Positions 25,651 to 34,568 of a DNA stretch of 54,874 nt are shown in pieces. Every line of letters begins with the position of its first letter. Within the stretch, counting starts at the first letter, position 1. This DNA is from an uncultured Bacteroidales bacterium (GTDB taxonomy: Bacteria > Bacteroidota > Bacteroidia > Bacteroidales > Muribaculaceae). The position numbers were made by a program, and so were the translations under genes. Where the stretch lies: the NCBI GenBank assembly GCA_902776835.1, contig CACYRK010000034.1, positions 1 through 54,874 of the forward strand, in the 5' to 3' direction. Under the pieces are notes generated by a model. That model saw only the letters and a list, made by a program, of their open reading frames with translations. It did no database searches and had not been told where the DNA came from.

Positions 25651-26395
25651 CACTCCCCTCACCACCATAGCATGCGCCATCGTCGACGATGAGCCCCTGG
25701 CCGTGGAATTGCTGGCCAGTTACGTAGCGAAAATCCCCTTCATGGACCTGCAGGGCAAGTATTCCAATGCCACCGACGCGCTGCGCGGCATCAGCGAGCG
25801 CCCCGTCGACGTGCTGTTTCTCGACATCCAGATGCCCGAACTCAACGGCCTGGAGTTGTCGCACATGCTGCCCGAGTCGACGCGCGTGGTGTTTACCACG
25901 GCCTTCGAGCAATATGCCCTCGACGGCTTCCGCATCAACGCGCTGGACTACCTGCTCAAGCCCATCACTTTTGCTCGCTTCCTCGAGGCGTGCAACAAGG
26001 CGCTGCAGTGGTTCAAGATGGTGCGCGCCAACGAGGCCGCGCCGGCACCCGCCGAGGCCACAGCGGCCTCCGAGCCCGAGCCACAGTCGATTTTTGTCAA
26101 GAGCGAGTACAAACTGCTGCAAATACAACTCGACTCAATACGCTACATCGAAGGTCTCAAGGACTACGTGAAAATATATACCGACGACGCTCCGCGACCC
26201 ATCCTGTCGCTGATGAACATGAAGACCATGGAGCAAATGCTGCCCGCGTCGCGATTCATACGCGTGCACCGCAGTTTCATCGTCGCCAAGTCGAAGATTC
26301 GCGAAATCGATCGCAACCGCATCGTCTTTGGTGACGTCTACATCCCCATTGGCGACAGTTACAAGCAGGCGTTCCAAGAGTTTATCAACCGCTAA
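25637..26395 (+). CDS. LytTR-family response regulator
   Basis: A 252-residue regulator. The receiver domain (residues about 10-125) has acidic pocket DDEPLAVELL, phospho-acceptor Asp in VLFLDIQMPELNGLEL near residue 63, and the KP motif in DYLLKPITFARF. An Ala/Pro/Glu linker leads to a LytTR DNA-binding domain at about 150-250 (YIEGLKDYVKIYTDD, RFIRVHRSFIVAKSKI). It works with the kinase whose gene overlaps it. LytTR regulators usually bind repeated sites near a few target promoters. Confidence 0.94.
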   Translation: MNNDNTPLTTIACAIVDDEPLAVELLASYVAKIPFMDLQGKYSNATDALRGISERPVDVLFLDIQMPELNGLELSHMLPESTRVVFTTAFEQYALDGFRINALDYLLKPITFARFLEACNKALQWFKMVRANEAAPAPAEATAASEPEPQSIFVKSEYKLLQIQLDSIRYIEGLKDYVKIYTDDAPRPILSLMNMKTMEQMLPASRFIRVHRSFIVAKSKIREIDRNRIVFGDVYIPIGDSYKQAFQEFINR

Positions 26396-26406
26396 ATGTC
26401 ACTGCA

Positions 26407-26781
26407 ATGGAAAATGCCGAAATAACCTATACCGTCACTCAAAAAGAGGCCATCGTGAGCCTGATTATCGAGATGGTCAACAGCAACGAGTTGATTACCA
26501 TCGAAGAATTGCACACGTCGAACATTATCAACCATGAGTTGAGAATCACCGACGAAATGTTCGAAGTGGGGCGCGCGCTCGATGTGGAGTACGCCATCGA
26601 GATTGTGCGCCACATGAACGACGAGCAGAAGTTGCACGTAGGCTACCTGCTCACGCGCATCATCGACGCCGACGAGCCCGGGGTGCGCGAGTTCCGCCTG
26701 TTCAACGAAATTTGCCGCCGGTCGGGCATCGACGTGGTGATTGAGGGGCAGGCCTCGAAAAAAACGCCCAAAAAACAATAA
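26407..26781 (+). CDS. Small helical protein of unknown function
   Basis: A 124-residue acidic, cytoplasmic protein that appears entirely helical (EAIVSLIIEMVNSNEL, VGRALDVEYAIEIVRHMND, LLTRIIDADEPGVREFRLFN). The spacing of acidic and hydrophobic residues vaguely recalls TerB-like domains, but no diagnostic motif is visible. A basic tail (KKTPKKQ) ends it. It starts 11 bases after the LytTR regulator and is followed 29 bases later by the PorE-like gene, so it is probably part of the same operon. Confidence 0.65.
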   Translation: MENAEITYTVTQKEAIVSLIIEMVNSNELITIEELHTSNIINHELRITDEMFEVGRALDVEYAIEIVRHMNDEQKLHVGYLLTRIIDADEPGVREFRLFNEICRRSGIDVVIEGQASKKTPKKQ

Positions 26782-26810
26782 CCCGCGTGGGCGCTACGTT
26801 ATTCTATGTG

Positions 26811-28790
26811 ATGAAACGACTTAAAAGACTATTATACCTCACATTGCTGGCTGCGATGGCTCTTGCTGTCGCCGTGCCCGTCACGTCGTGCAAGGGTGCC
26901 AAACTCAAGGATGCCGACGAGGCGTATGACCGCGGCGAGTACTACGATGCGGCAGTAATCTACCGCAAGGTATACAACCGGCTCACCAAAAAAGACGACC
27001 GCTGGCTGCGCGGCGAAGTGGCTTTCTTGATGGGACAATGCTACGCGAAACTCAACCAGAGCAACCGCGCCAGCGCGGCGTTCCAGAGCGCCATCCGATA
27101 CGAATATGAGGACTCCACGGCAATCCTGTATCTCGCGCAGGCTCTGCACCGCGAGGGAAAATATGCCGAGGCCATCCAGCGCTATAAGGAGTTCCTGGTC
27201 ATCGTGCCCGACTGCTGGGAGGCGCGGCAAGGCATCTTGGCATGCCAGCAGGCACCCAAGTGGAAACAGGAGGGCTCGCGCTACATCGTGAAGCCCGCCA
27301 AACTCTTCAACTCGCGACGCGCCGACTACTGCCCGATGTTCCTCGACAAGGACGCCGACAAACTCTACTTCACCTCGTCGACCGAAAAAGCCACCGGCGA
27401 CGCCCACAGCGAGATTACCGGAACCAAGAAGGGCGACATCTTCTTCAGCAAGAAGGACGATAAAGGCCACTGGACACGACCAGTGCAGGTGGAGGGCGGC
27501 CTTAACACCGAGCACGACGAGGGAATGACCAGTTTCACCCCCGACGGCTCGATGATGTATCTGGCCAAGGGCATCCGCAAGAATGCGCCGAGCAACATCG
27601 AGATTTACACCAGCACACGCAGCGAGGCCCAGTGGGCCGACGCGCACCGCTTCGAGATTACCGCCGACACCCTGAGTTCGTATAGCGACCCGGCGGTGAG
27701 TTTCGACGGCACCTACCTGTACTTCACCAGCGACATGCCCGGCGGCTTTGGCGGTCTGGACCTGTGGCGCATCAACCTGAAGGACAAGCGCGGCACGCTG
27801 GAGAACCTGGGCGACCAAATCAACACGCCCGGCAACGAGCGTTTCCCCTATAGCCGCAGCGACAGCCTGCTGTACTTTGCCAGCGACGGCCATCCCGGCA
27901 TGGGCGGCCTGGACCTGTTCCGCGCCACACTGCAGCCCTCGGGCAAGTGGTTTATCGAAAACATGGGCTCACCTATGAACTCGCCGGCCGACGACTTCGG
28001 CATCACCTACGGTGCGGGCGAGAGCGGCTTCTTCAGTTCGAACCGCGGCGATGCGCGCGGCTACGACAACATCTACAGTTTTGAGAAACCCGACCTTAAG
28101 GTGTGGATTAGCGGTTACGTGCTCGATAAGGACGATGAGCCCGTGCCCAACGCGGTAATACGCATTGTGGGCGACGACGGCAGCAACCAGAAGACCGCCG
28201 GCAAGCCCGACGGCTCGTTCCGCTTCGACCTGCAACGCGGCGTGAAATACGTGATGATGGCCGGTGCCAAGGGCTACCTGAACAACAAGCAGGAGTTTAT
28301 GAGCGACACCGCCGAGGTCGACGCCGAGTACTACGTCGACTTCATCCTCGCCGCCACCACCAAGCCCCAGGTTATCGAGCACATCTTCTACGACTACAAC
28401 AAGGCCACACTGCGCCCCGAGTCGAAGGAGGCTCTCGACGAGATGGTGCAGGTGCTCAAGGACAACCCCAACGTCACCATCGAGATGGGCGCTCACACCG
28501 ACCGCATCGGCAGCGACAACTTCAACAACAAACTCTCGCAGCAACGCGCGCAGAGCGTCATCGACTACCTGGTGGCCCACGGCATAGCCCGCGAGCGACT
28601 CATCCCGCACGGCTACGGCAAGACGCAGCCCAAGACGGTGACCAAGCGCATCGAGAAGCAATACCCGCAATTCCACGAGGGCGACGTGCTGAACGAGGAA
28701 TTCATCTCCAACCTGAGCGACGAGGACAAGGCCGCGGCCGACCAAATCAACCGCCGCACCGAGTTCCAGGTGATCTCCAACGAGTACTAA
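26811..28790 (+). CDS. PorE-like OmpA-family lipoprotein (TPR, PD40, CRD, OmpA)
   Basis: A 659-residue lipoprotein. The ATG at 26811 is used because the frame before it begins with GTG. The lipobox is VPVTSC. Domains in order are TPR repeats (about 25-135: ADEAYDRGEYYDAAVIYRK), PD40/WD40-like repeats (about 150-420: DADKLYFTSSTEKATGD, YFTSDMPGGFGGLDLW), a carboxypeptidase-regulatory-like domain (about 425-510) and a C-terminal OmpA peptidoglycan-binding domain (TIEMGAHTDRIGSDNFNNKL, SQQRAQSVIDYLVAHGI). Order and length match Porphyromonas PorE, a type IX secretion component that links it to peptidoglycan, though similar OmpA proteins exist outside that system. Confidence 0.85.
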   Translation: MKRLKRLLYLTLLAAMALAVAVPVTSCKGAKLKDADEAYDRGEYYDAAVIYRKVYNRLTKKDDRWLRGEVAFLMGQCYAKLNQSNRASAAFQSAIRYEYEDSTAILYLAQALHREGKYAEAIQRYKEFLVIVPDCWEARQGILACQQAPKWKQEGSRYIVKPAKLFNSRRADYCPMFLDKDADKLYFTSSTEKATGDAHSEITGTKKGDIFFSKKDDKGHWTRPVQVEGGLNTEHDEGMTSFTPDGSMMYLAKGIRKNAPSNIEIYTSTRSEAQWADAHRFEITADTLSSYSDPAVSFDGTYLYFTSDMPGGFGGLDLWRINLKDKRGTLENLGDQINTPGNERFPYSRSDSLLYFASDGHPGMGGLDLFRATLQPSGKWFIENMGSPMNSPADDFGITYGAGESGFFSSNRGDARGYDNIYSFEKPDLKVWISGYVLDKDDEPVPNAVIRIVGDDGSNQKTAGKPDGSFRFDLQRGVKYVMMAGAKGYLNNKQEFMSDTAEVDAEYYVDFILAATTKPQVIEHIFYDYNKATLRPESKEALDEMVQVLKDNPNVTIEMGAHTDRIGSDNFNNKLSQQRAQSVIDYLVAHGIARERLIPHGYGKTQPKTVTKRIEKQYPQFHEGDVLNEEFISNLSDEDKAAADQINRRTEFQVISNEY

Positions 28791-28874
28791 GCCGCGATGG
28801 CTGTGGCACAATATTTGCCGCCACCGTCGTTGTTAGCACCCGAGGTGGGTTCTACTTATTAACTTACTATTGCG

Positions 28875-29528
28875 ATGAAATACACCTGCCCGAAATGTGG
28901 CAAAATATTGGAATTGAGCCAAGAAGCGCTCATCAACTCGGAATACAAGACAGTGTGCCCGCAATGCCTGTCGAATCTCGAGATTGTGGGCGACTATGCC
29001 TATATTCCGCTCGACGACGGCTCGCTGCAACTGGCGCCCGACCGCACCGAGCCCACTCCGCAGTCAAGCGACCCGGTAGTGGCCTCACAGACGATGGTCG
29101 AGGACGTCGAGGCGCAAGACGTCACTCCCCCACCCCTAAAAGCCACCCCGCCGCCGTTCAAGGGCACGCCAGCCACACCCGGCGAGGGCCTGGACCCGCT
29201 TTTTGGCGACGCCGTGCGATTGTTGTCCACACTCAACTCGGTCACGCCCATGACGTTGCGCGACAATCTCAACATCCCGCTCGAGCGGGCGCAGAACCTT
29301 ATATACCAACTGGAGCGCGCCGGCATCATCGGGCCGTACAACAACGGCGGGCCTCGCGCCATCCTCATTCCACACAACACCAACTTCATGGGTGCGCAGC
29401 CCGTCGAGGGCACGCCGATTGAAGATATTCAGCCACAACGCAAGTCCTTCACGATGAATTGCGGCGGCTGCGTGATGTGGCTCTTGCTCATCATGCTGCT
29501 GGCGGCAATAATAAAAAGTTGCATGTAG
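28875..29528 (+). CDS. Zinc ribbon-FtsK gamma-like winged helix-tail anchor protein
   Basis: A 217-residue protein with an unusual layout. Residues 1-38 are a zinc ribbon (YTCPKCGKILELS, KTVCPQCLSNLEIV). A Pro/Thr-rich linker follows. Residues about 113-165 closely resemble the FtsK gamma winged helix (DPLFGDAVRLLSTLNSVTP, ERAQNLIYQLERAGIIGPYN), the domain that reads KOPS sites in FtsK. The protein ends with one membrane segment (GGCVMWLLLIMLLAAIIKSC). I see no ATPase. The soluble part should stay in the cytoplasm. It opens a run of three membrane-protein genes. DNA binding is inferred only from the fold. Confidence 0.75.
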   Translation: MKYTCPKCGKILELSQEALINSEYKTVCPQCLSNLEIVGDYAYIPLDDGSLQLAPDRTEPTPQSSDPVVASQTMVEDVEAQDVTPPPLKATPPPFKGTPATPGEGLDPLFGDAVRLLSTLNSVTPMTLRDNLNIPLERAQNLIYQLERAGIIGPYNNGGPRAILIPHNTNFMGAQPVEGTPIEDIQPQRKSFTMNCGGCVMWLLLIMLLAAIIKSCM

Positions 29529-29543
29529 GATTATTACAATACA

Positions 29544-29915
29544 ATGAAAAAAAACCGCCGCCATTGGGTCATCGCGCTGCTACTGCTTGCTGCTGTAGTG
29601 GCCGTTTTAGTGATTACATGCCCCTCGCACGACGAGCATTGCGCCGCCGTGACGGCACGGCTCACGGCACTGCACCAGCAGGGCGGCCTCGACGACAATG
29701 CCGTGGTGTGCTGGGACTTTAGCGGCGTGAACGCACAGGCGCAGAGCCGCCTGCACCTGTCGCCCGAGATTATGCAGACGCTGATAGGTGCCGATGTGAA
29801 AGACGCGCTCCGCATCACCAACCTGGGCGTGTGCTCGGTGGGAAGCATGGGGCGCGGCGACAGTGCGCAGCACATGTCGCTGGGCATTGGCGGGCATGTT
29901 TTTTGCACGCTTTAG
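29544..29915 (+). CDS. Small membrane-anchored protein, DUF4359-like
   Basis: A 123-residue protein with a basic N terminus and one membrane segment (HWVIALLLLAAVVAVLVITC). The remainder (CPSHDEHCAAVTARLTAL, RITNLGVCSVGSMGRGDS, HMSLGIGGHVFCTL) parallels the middle of the GYF_2 protein 60 bases downstream (TCPDRDAHRTAI, LVCSVGRFDNGAKS, VVSLGMFNHVFTF). The two are paralogues of a DUF4359-like module. Function is unknown. It begins 15 bases after the zinc ribbon gene. Confidence 0.7.
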   Translation: MKKNRRHWVIALLLLAAVVAVLVITCPSHDEHCAAVTARLTALHQQGGLDDNAVVCWDFSGVNAQAQSRLHLSPEIMQTLIGADVKDALRITNLGVCSVGSMGRGDSAQHMSLGIGGHVFCTL

Positions 29916-29974
29916 CCATCACGGCCTGAAAGGCCGCAGTTCACACACGTTTAACCTCAAAATTGTGACGAAGA

Positions 29975-30949
29975 ATGGAATTTTATGTCATTGTTAATGG
30001 TAACCAGGAGGGACCGTTCACCATCGAGCAACTCGCCGAGATGAACATCACCCCCGAGACCGAGGTATGGGCCGAAGGCATGGACGACTGGCAGCAAGCC
30101 GGCGACGTGCCAGCACTGACACGCTTGCTCCAGCAGCAGCAATTCCGCGCCTCGCAAGCGGTGTCGCCTACCCCCGCGACTGTTCCCCCCGCCCCGGCGG
30201 CCATCCCCCCGGTGCCGGCCACGCAGCAGCCCCAAGCGGCCGCGCCACAGCCTGCGCAGCAACCCGTGCAACAATATGCGCCACCGGCAGCCGCCGCTCC
30301 CGCAGCACCACGCTCCAACCGTGGGCTGAAGTGGCTCATCGTGCTGCTGATTCTCGTTGTCATCACAGGTGTGATGATTGTCACCTGCCCCGACCGCGAT
30401 GCTCATCGCACGGCAATCATGGGGTCGACCAAGGAGTGGGTGAACCAAACCGTGGAGCAGCGTAATCTCAACGTCGTCATCAGCGAGGTGCTCAAGTGGC
30501 TGGGCAGCGAGGGCTCCGACCTGCTGGTCGACCAATATCTCGACGTCGACAACTACCTGGTGTGCTCGGTGGGCCGCTTCGACAACGGCGCAAAGAGCCA
30601 GGTGGTGTCGTTAGGAATGTTCAACCACGTGTTCACCTTTGGTGCCGACGACATACGCAACGCCATGCAGAACGCGCTGAAGAACCAACTGGGCATCGGC
30701 GCTCCCGAACCGCGCGTCACCGTGCCCGACGTCGATAACACCCAGCCGAGCCAAGAAGAGGAAGAATTCTACCCATTTGATTTTGATGAGGAAGACAACC
30801 AGCCCGACGAAAACCAGCAGCAGGCCACGCCCGGCGACGAGGATGACGACCTGCTCGACGCGCTGGTCGACTCGATGGCCAAGCGTGCCAAGGAGCGTGC
30901 CATCAAGGAGGCAAAAGATTGGGCAAAACGACAAATCGACAAATTATGA
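29975..30949 (+). CDS. GYF_2 domain membrane protein with DUF4359-like region and acidic tail
   Basis: A 324-residue protein. Residues 1-50 are a GYF_2 domain (FYVIVNGNQEGPFTIEQLAE, TEVWAEGMDDWQQAGDVP), a fold that binds proline-rich peptides. A long Pro/Ala/Gln linker leads to a membrane segment near residue 120 (WLIVLLILVVITGVMIV). Residues about 135-240 are the DUF4359-like module shared with the preceding gene. A strongly acidic stretch (EEEEFYPFDFDEEDN) and a basic helix (KRAKERAIKEAKDWAKRQ) end it. The P-type ATPase gene starts 18 bases later. Function is unknown. Confidence 0.78.
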   Translation: MEFYVIVNGNQEGPFTIEQLAEMNITPETEVWAEGMDDWQQAGDVPALTRLLQQQQFRASQAVSPTPATVPPAPAAIPPVPATQQPQAAAPQPAQQPVQQYAPPAAAAPAAPRSNRGLKWLIVLLILVVITGVMIVTCPDRDAHRTAIMGSTKEWVNQTVEQRNLNVVISEVLKWLGSEGSDLLVDQYLDVDNYLVCSVGRFDNGAKSQVVSLGMFNHVFTFGADDIRNAMQNALKNQLGIGAPEPRVTVPDVDNTQPSQEEEEFYPFDFDEEDNQPDENQQQATPGDEDDDLLDALVDSMAKRAKERAIKEAKDWAKRQIDKL

Positions 30950-30966
30950 TTGCACGGCGATAACAC

Positions 30967-33723
30967 ATGGCAAAAAGGATAAAATACCAGGGACTCTCTC
31001 CACAACAGGTCGAAGCCAACAGGCAGCGCTACGGCACCAACGTGCTCACGCCGCCTGAGCGCGAGTCGCTATGGAAGCGGTTCTTCGAGAAATTCACCGG
31101 CCCGCTGGGCCATCACATTCGTGGCTGGAACGACGGCGACCCGCTGATTTTTATCCTCGAGATTGCCGCCGTGCTGTCAATCGCAATCTCTTTTGCCGAG
31201 TATCGCGGATGGGTGGGCGACGACCGTGGCTGGGGCGTGTTTCTCGACCCGCTGGGCATCCTCATCGCCATTATGCTCGCCACTGGCATCGCATTCATCT
31301 TTGAACTGAAGGCCGACCGCGAATTCGCCCTGCTCAACACCGTCGACGACGACGAGCCAGTGAAGGTGGTGCGCGACGGGCACACCACCAAGGTGCCCAA
31401 GCGCGACATCGTGCACGACGACATCGTGCTGCTCTCGACGGGCGACGAGGTGCCGGCCGACGGCGAACTGCTCGAAGCCACCTTACTAACCGTCGACGAG
31501 TCGTCGCTCACCGGCGAACCGCTGTGCCGCAAGAGCGCCGACCCCGCCATGGCCGACCCGAACGCCACCTTCGCCACCAACCACGTGATGCGCGGCACAA
31601 AGGTGATGGAGGGCCATGCCGTGATGCGCGTCACCGCCGTGGGCGACAAAACCGAGAACGGCAAGGTGATGGTGGCGGCGCAAATCGACAACAGCGTGAA
31701 GACTCCGCTCAACGAGCAACTCGACCGGCTGGGACGCGTAATCAGTTGGGGCAGTTACGCTGTGGCGGCGTTAATCGTAGTGGGGCGCATAATATCGTAT
31801 TCCATCGACACCGGAGGAGTTTTTGGCATTGACTTCCTGCCCTACCTGCTGCAGACCGTGATGATTGCGGTCACGCTAATTGTGGTGTCGGTGCCCGAGG
31901 GCCTGCCGATGGCGGTGACGCTGAGTCTGGCCTACTCGATGCGCCGCATGCTCAAGAGCAACAACCTGGTGCGTCGCATGCACGCCTGCGAAACGATGGG
32001 TGCCGCCACGGTGATTTGCACCGACAAGACGGGCACGCTCACCCAAAACCAAATGCAGGTGTACCAAGCGCTGTTCTACGGTTTGGGCGACGACCAGCGC
32101 TTGGGCGACGATGAGTTGAGCCAGCACATAGCCCGCGGCATCGCCGTGAACTCCACCGCACAACTCGACACCAGCCACGAGGGCTCGACATCAGTGGTGG
32201 GCAACCCCACCGAGGGCGCCACGCTGCTGTGGCTGCTCGATAACGGCATCGACTACAACGAGTTGCGCGACCAGGCGACCACCATTGCCGAAATCCCGTT
32301 CTCAACCGAATATAAGTATATGGCCACTGTGGTCGAGGCACCCGATGGCCAACGAGCGCTCTACGTGAAAGGTGCGCCCGAGATTGTGATTGCCATGTGC
32401 TCGCGATGCGTCACTGGCGACATCGACCGCGACGCCCTGCGCTCGCAACTGGCACAATATCAGAGCCAGGCACTGCGCACCCTGGCATTTGCCTACCAGC
32501 CGCTCGACAAGGGCGACCTGCCCATCGACAACAACCGCATCACAACCACACAAATGACACTGCTCGGCGTGGTCGCCATCAGCGACCCCGTGCGTGACGA
32601 TGTGCCGCCAGCCATCGAGCAATGCACCGATGCGGGCATCAAGGTGAAGGTGGTAACGGGCGACACGCCGGGCACCGCCATCGAGGTGGCCAAAGAAATA
32701 GGGCTGTGGCACGACGACAGCGACGATAAGGCAATCATCACCGGGCCGGAGTTTGCCGAACTCAGCGACGCCGATCTGCGTGAGCGTGTCGACGACCTGA
32801 AGGTGATTGCCCGCGCACGCCCCATGGACAAAAAACGCCTCGTCGAGGCCCTGCAGGAGCGGGGACATGTGGTGGCCGTCACCGGTGATGGCACCAACGA
32901 CGCGCCGGCACTGAAAGTGGCTCACGTGGGCCTCTCGATGGGCGACGGCACTTCGGTGGCCAAGCAGGTGAGCGACATCACCATCATCGACAACTCGTTC
33001 TCAAGCATCACCAAGGCGGTGATGTGGGGACGCTCGCTGTATCAGAACATCCAGCGATTCATCCTGTTCCAACTCACGGTCAACGTGGCGGCGTGCCTGC
33101 TGGTGCTGGCCGGCGCCTTTATGGGTACCGAGACGTCGCTTACCGTCACGCAGATGCTGTGGGTAAACCTGATTATGGACACCTTTGCCGCTATGGCACT
33201 GGCTTCGCTGCCTCCCAACCAGGCCGTGATGCAAGCCAAGCCGCGCAACCGCTACGGCTTTATTATCAACCGCTCGATGCAACTCTTTGTGGCGGCTGTG
33301 GGCGGTGTGTTCTCAATCATCATGCTGGCATTATTGTGGGTGCTTGAGCACAGCGACGTCACCAGCATGACCGACCTCCTGCACCCAGCCATCGGGCCTA
33401 AGGGTCACCTCACGATTTACGAGCAAAGCCTCCTGTTCACCATATTTGTGATGATGCAGTTCTGGAACATGTTCAACGCCAAGGGCTTCCTTACCAGCCA
33501 CTCGGCGCTGAGAGGGCTGCGCCACTGCCGCTTCTTCAATCTGATTATGGTTATTATCTTCATCGGCCAGATTCTGATTGTAAGTTTTGGCGGCAAGATG
33601 TTCAGCGTCACGCCACTGCCAGTGAGCGACTGGGTAATGATCACCATCATCACCTTGCCCACCCTGCTCATTGGCGAACTGTGGCGCCTGCGGCGCAAAA
33701 AACGTGGAGAACATGGCAAGTAG
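30967..33723 (+). CDS. Calcium-type P-type ATPase (P2 family)
   Basis: A 918-residue ion pump. Visible signatures are the actuator motif (VDESSLTGEP, with Pro where SERCA/PMCA pumps have Ser), ion-site PEGLP (VSVPEGLPMAVTLSLAYSMR), phosphorylation site CTDKTGTLTQNQMQ (Asp near 352), the nucleotide-domain KGAPEIV, and hinge VTGDGTNDAPALKVAHVG. About ten membrane segments are expected, with four at the C terminus. Overall resemblance is to PMCA-like bacterial calcium ATPases. Substrate is inferred. It overlaps the first nuclease gene by 11 bases and follows the GYF_2 gene closely, so it sits in the same transcript. Confidence 0.93.
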   Translation: MAKRIKYQGLSPQQVEANRQRYGTNVLTPPERESLWKRFFEKFTGPLGHHIRGWNDGDPLIFILEIAAVLSIAISFAEYRGWVGDDRGWGVFLDPLGILIAIMLATGIAFIFELKADREFALLNTVDDDEPVKVVRDGHTTKVPKRDIVHDDIVLLSTGDEVPADGELLEATLLTVDESSLTGEPLCRKSADPAMADPNATFATNHVMRGTKVMEGHAVMRVTAVGDKTENGKVMVAAQIDNSVKTPLNEQLDRLGRVISWGSYAVAALIVVGRIISYSIDTGGVFGIDFLPYLLQTVMIAVTLIVVSVPEGLPMAVTLSLAYSMRRMLKSNNLVRRMHACETMGAATVICTDKTGTLTQNQMQVYQALFYGLGDDQRLGDDELSQHIARGIAVNSTAQLDTSHEGSTSVVGNPTEGATLLWLLDNGIDYNELRDQATTIAEIPFSTEYKYMATVVEAPDGQRALYVKGAPEIVIAMCSRCVTGDIDRDALRSQLAQYQSQALRTLAFAYQPLDKGDLPIDNNRITTTQMTLLGVVAISDPVRDDVPPAIEQCTDAGIKVKVVTGDTPGTAIEVAKEIGLWHDDSDDKAIITGPEFAELSDADLRERVDDLKVIARARPMDKKRLVEALQERGHVVAVTGDGTNDAPALKVAHVGLSMGDGTSVAKQVSDITIIDNSFSSITKAVMWGRSLYQNIQRFILFQLTVNVAACLLVLAGAFMGTETSLTVTQMLWVNLIMDTFAAMALASLPPNQAVMQAKPRNRYGFIINRSMQLFVAAVGGVFSIIMLALLWVLEHSDVTSMTDLLHPAIGPKGHLTIYEQSLLFTIFVMMQFWNMFNAKGFLTSHSALRGLRHCRFFNLIMVIIFIGQILIVSFGGKMFSVTPLPVSDWVMITIITLPTLLIGELWRLRRKKRGEHGK

Positions 33724-34567
33724 GCTACAAAAGTTTCGCGACTCGACGCTGTGGGCCAACCTGAGTTGGCGCCTGTGGCTCGTAGCGTGGCTTGCCGCAA
33801 TAGTGCTGGTGGCGGTAATAATGCTGTGGCGCCATGGCGGCACCCCGCAGCGCCACATCAGCGACGCGCTGCGCGACAGCCTGCTGTGCGTCGGCCTGAC
33901 GGCCGGGCAGCCCGCGCAACTCGTTCGCTACGAGGGATACGACGCCTATTTCGACTCGGCGTGGCACATCCCGGCATGTGTCGTCTATGAGTTAACGCGC
34001 CTCGAAGTGACCACCGACAGCGCCGCCCGCACCGACGACTTCATGCAGGACACGCAGGTGGACGGCTGCCCCACGCCAAAGGCCTACGCCGGTAGCAACT
34101 ACAACCGCGGGCACATGGCCCCGGCAGGCGACATGCGCTGGAGCGCCCGCGCCATGCGCGAGTCGTTCTACATGACCAACATCTGCCCGCAGAGCCGCTC
34201 GCTCAACGAGGGCGCCTGGGCGCGCCTGGAGCAGAAGTGCCGCGAGTGGACCATACGCGACAGCGCACTCATCATCGCCGCCGGGCCCATCGTCACGGGC
34301 GACACCACAATTCTGGCCAGTGAGCAGGTGGTGGTGCCACAACGCTTCTACAAGGTGATTCTCGCGCCGTTCTGCTCGCCCATGCGCATGGCGGCCTTCA
34401 TCTTCGACAACGCGGCGTGCAACGCGCCTCTCAAGCATTATGCCACCACGGTGGCACACATCGAGCAACTCACCGGCATCGACTTTTTCGCCGCCCTGCC
34501 CGACGACGTGGAGCGCGACCTGGAATCGCGCAACGACTGGGATCAATGGTTTATTTTAAACGAATGA
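33713..34567 (+). CDS. Membrane-anchored NUC-family DNA/RNA endonuclease (first of three)
   Basis: A 284-residue NucA-type beta-beta-alpha metal nuclease. The ATG at 33713 gives an N-terminal anchor (WRLWLVAWLAAIVLVAVIML) that should place the nuclease domain in the periplasm. The catalytic block is YNRGHMAPAGDMRW, followed by the metal-ligand region FYMTNICPQSRSLNEGAW. A conserved Cys (PACVVYELT, DGCPTPKA) may form a disulfide. It overlaps the end of the P-ATPase gene and ends one base before the second nuclease gene. Confidence 0.9.
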   Translation: MASRLQKFRDSTLWANLSWRLWLVAWLAAIVLVAVIMLWRHGGTPQRHISDALRDSLLCVGLTAGQPAQLVRYEGYDAYFDSAWHIPACVVYELTRLEVTTDSAARTDDFMQDTQVDGCPTPKAYAGSNYNRGHMAPAGDMRWSARAMRESFYMTNICPQSRSLNEGAWARLEQKCREWTIRDSALIIAAGPIVTGDTTILASEQVVVPQRFYKVILAPFCSPMRMAAFIFDNAACNAPLKHYATTVAHIEQLTGIDFFAALPDDVERDLESRNDWDQWFILNE

Positions 34568-34568
34568 T

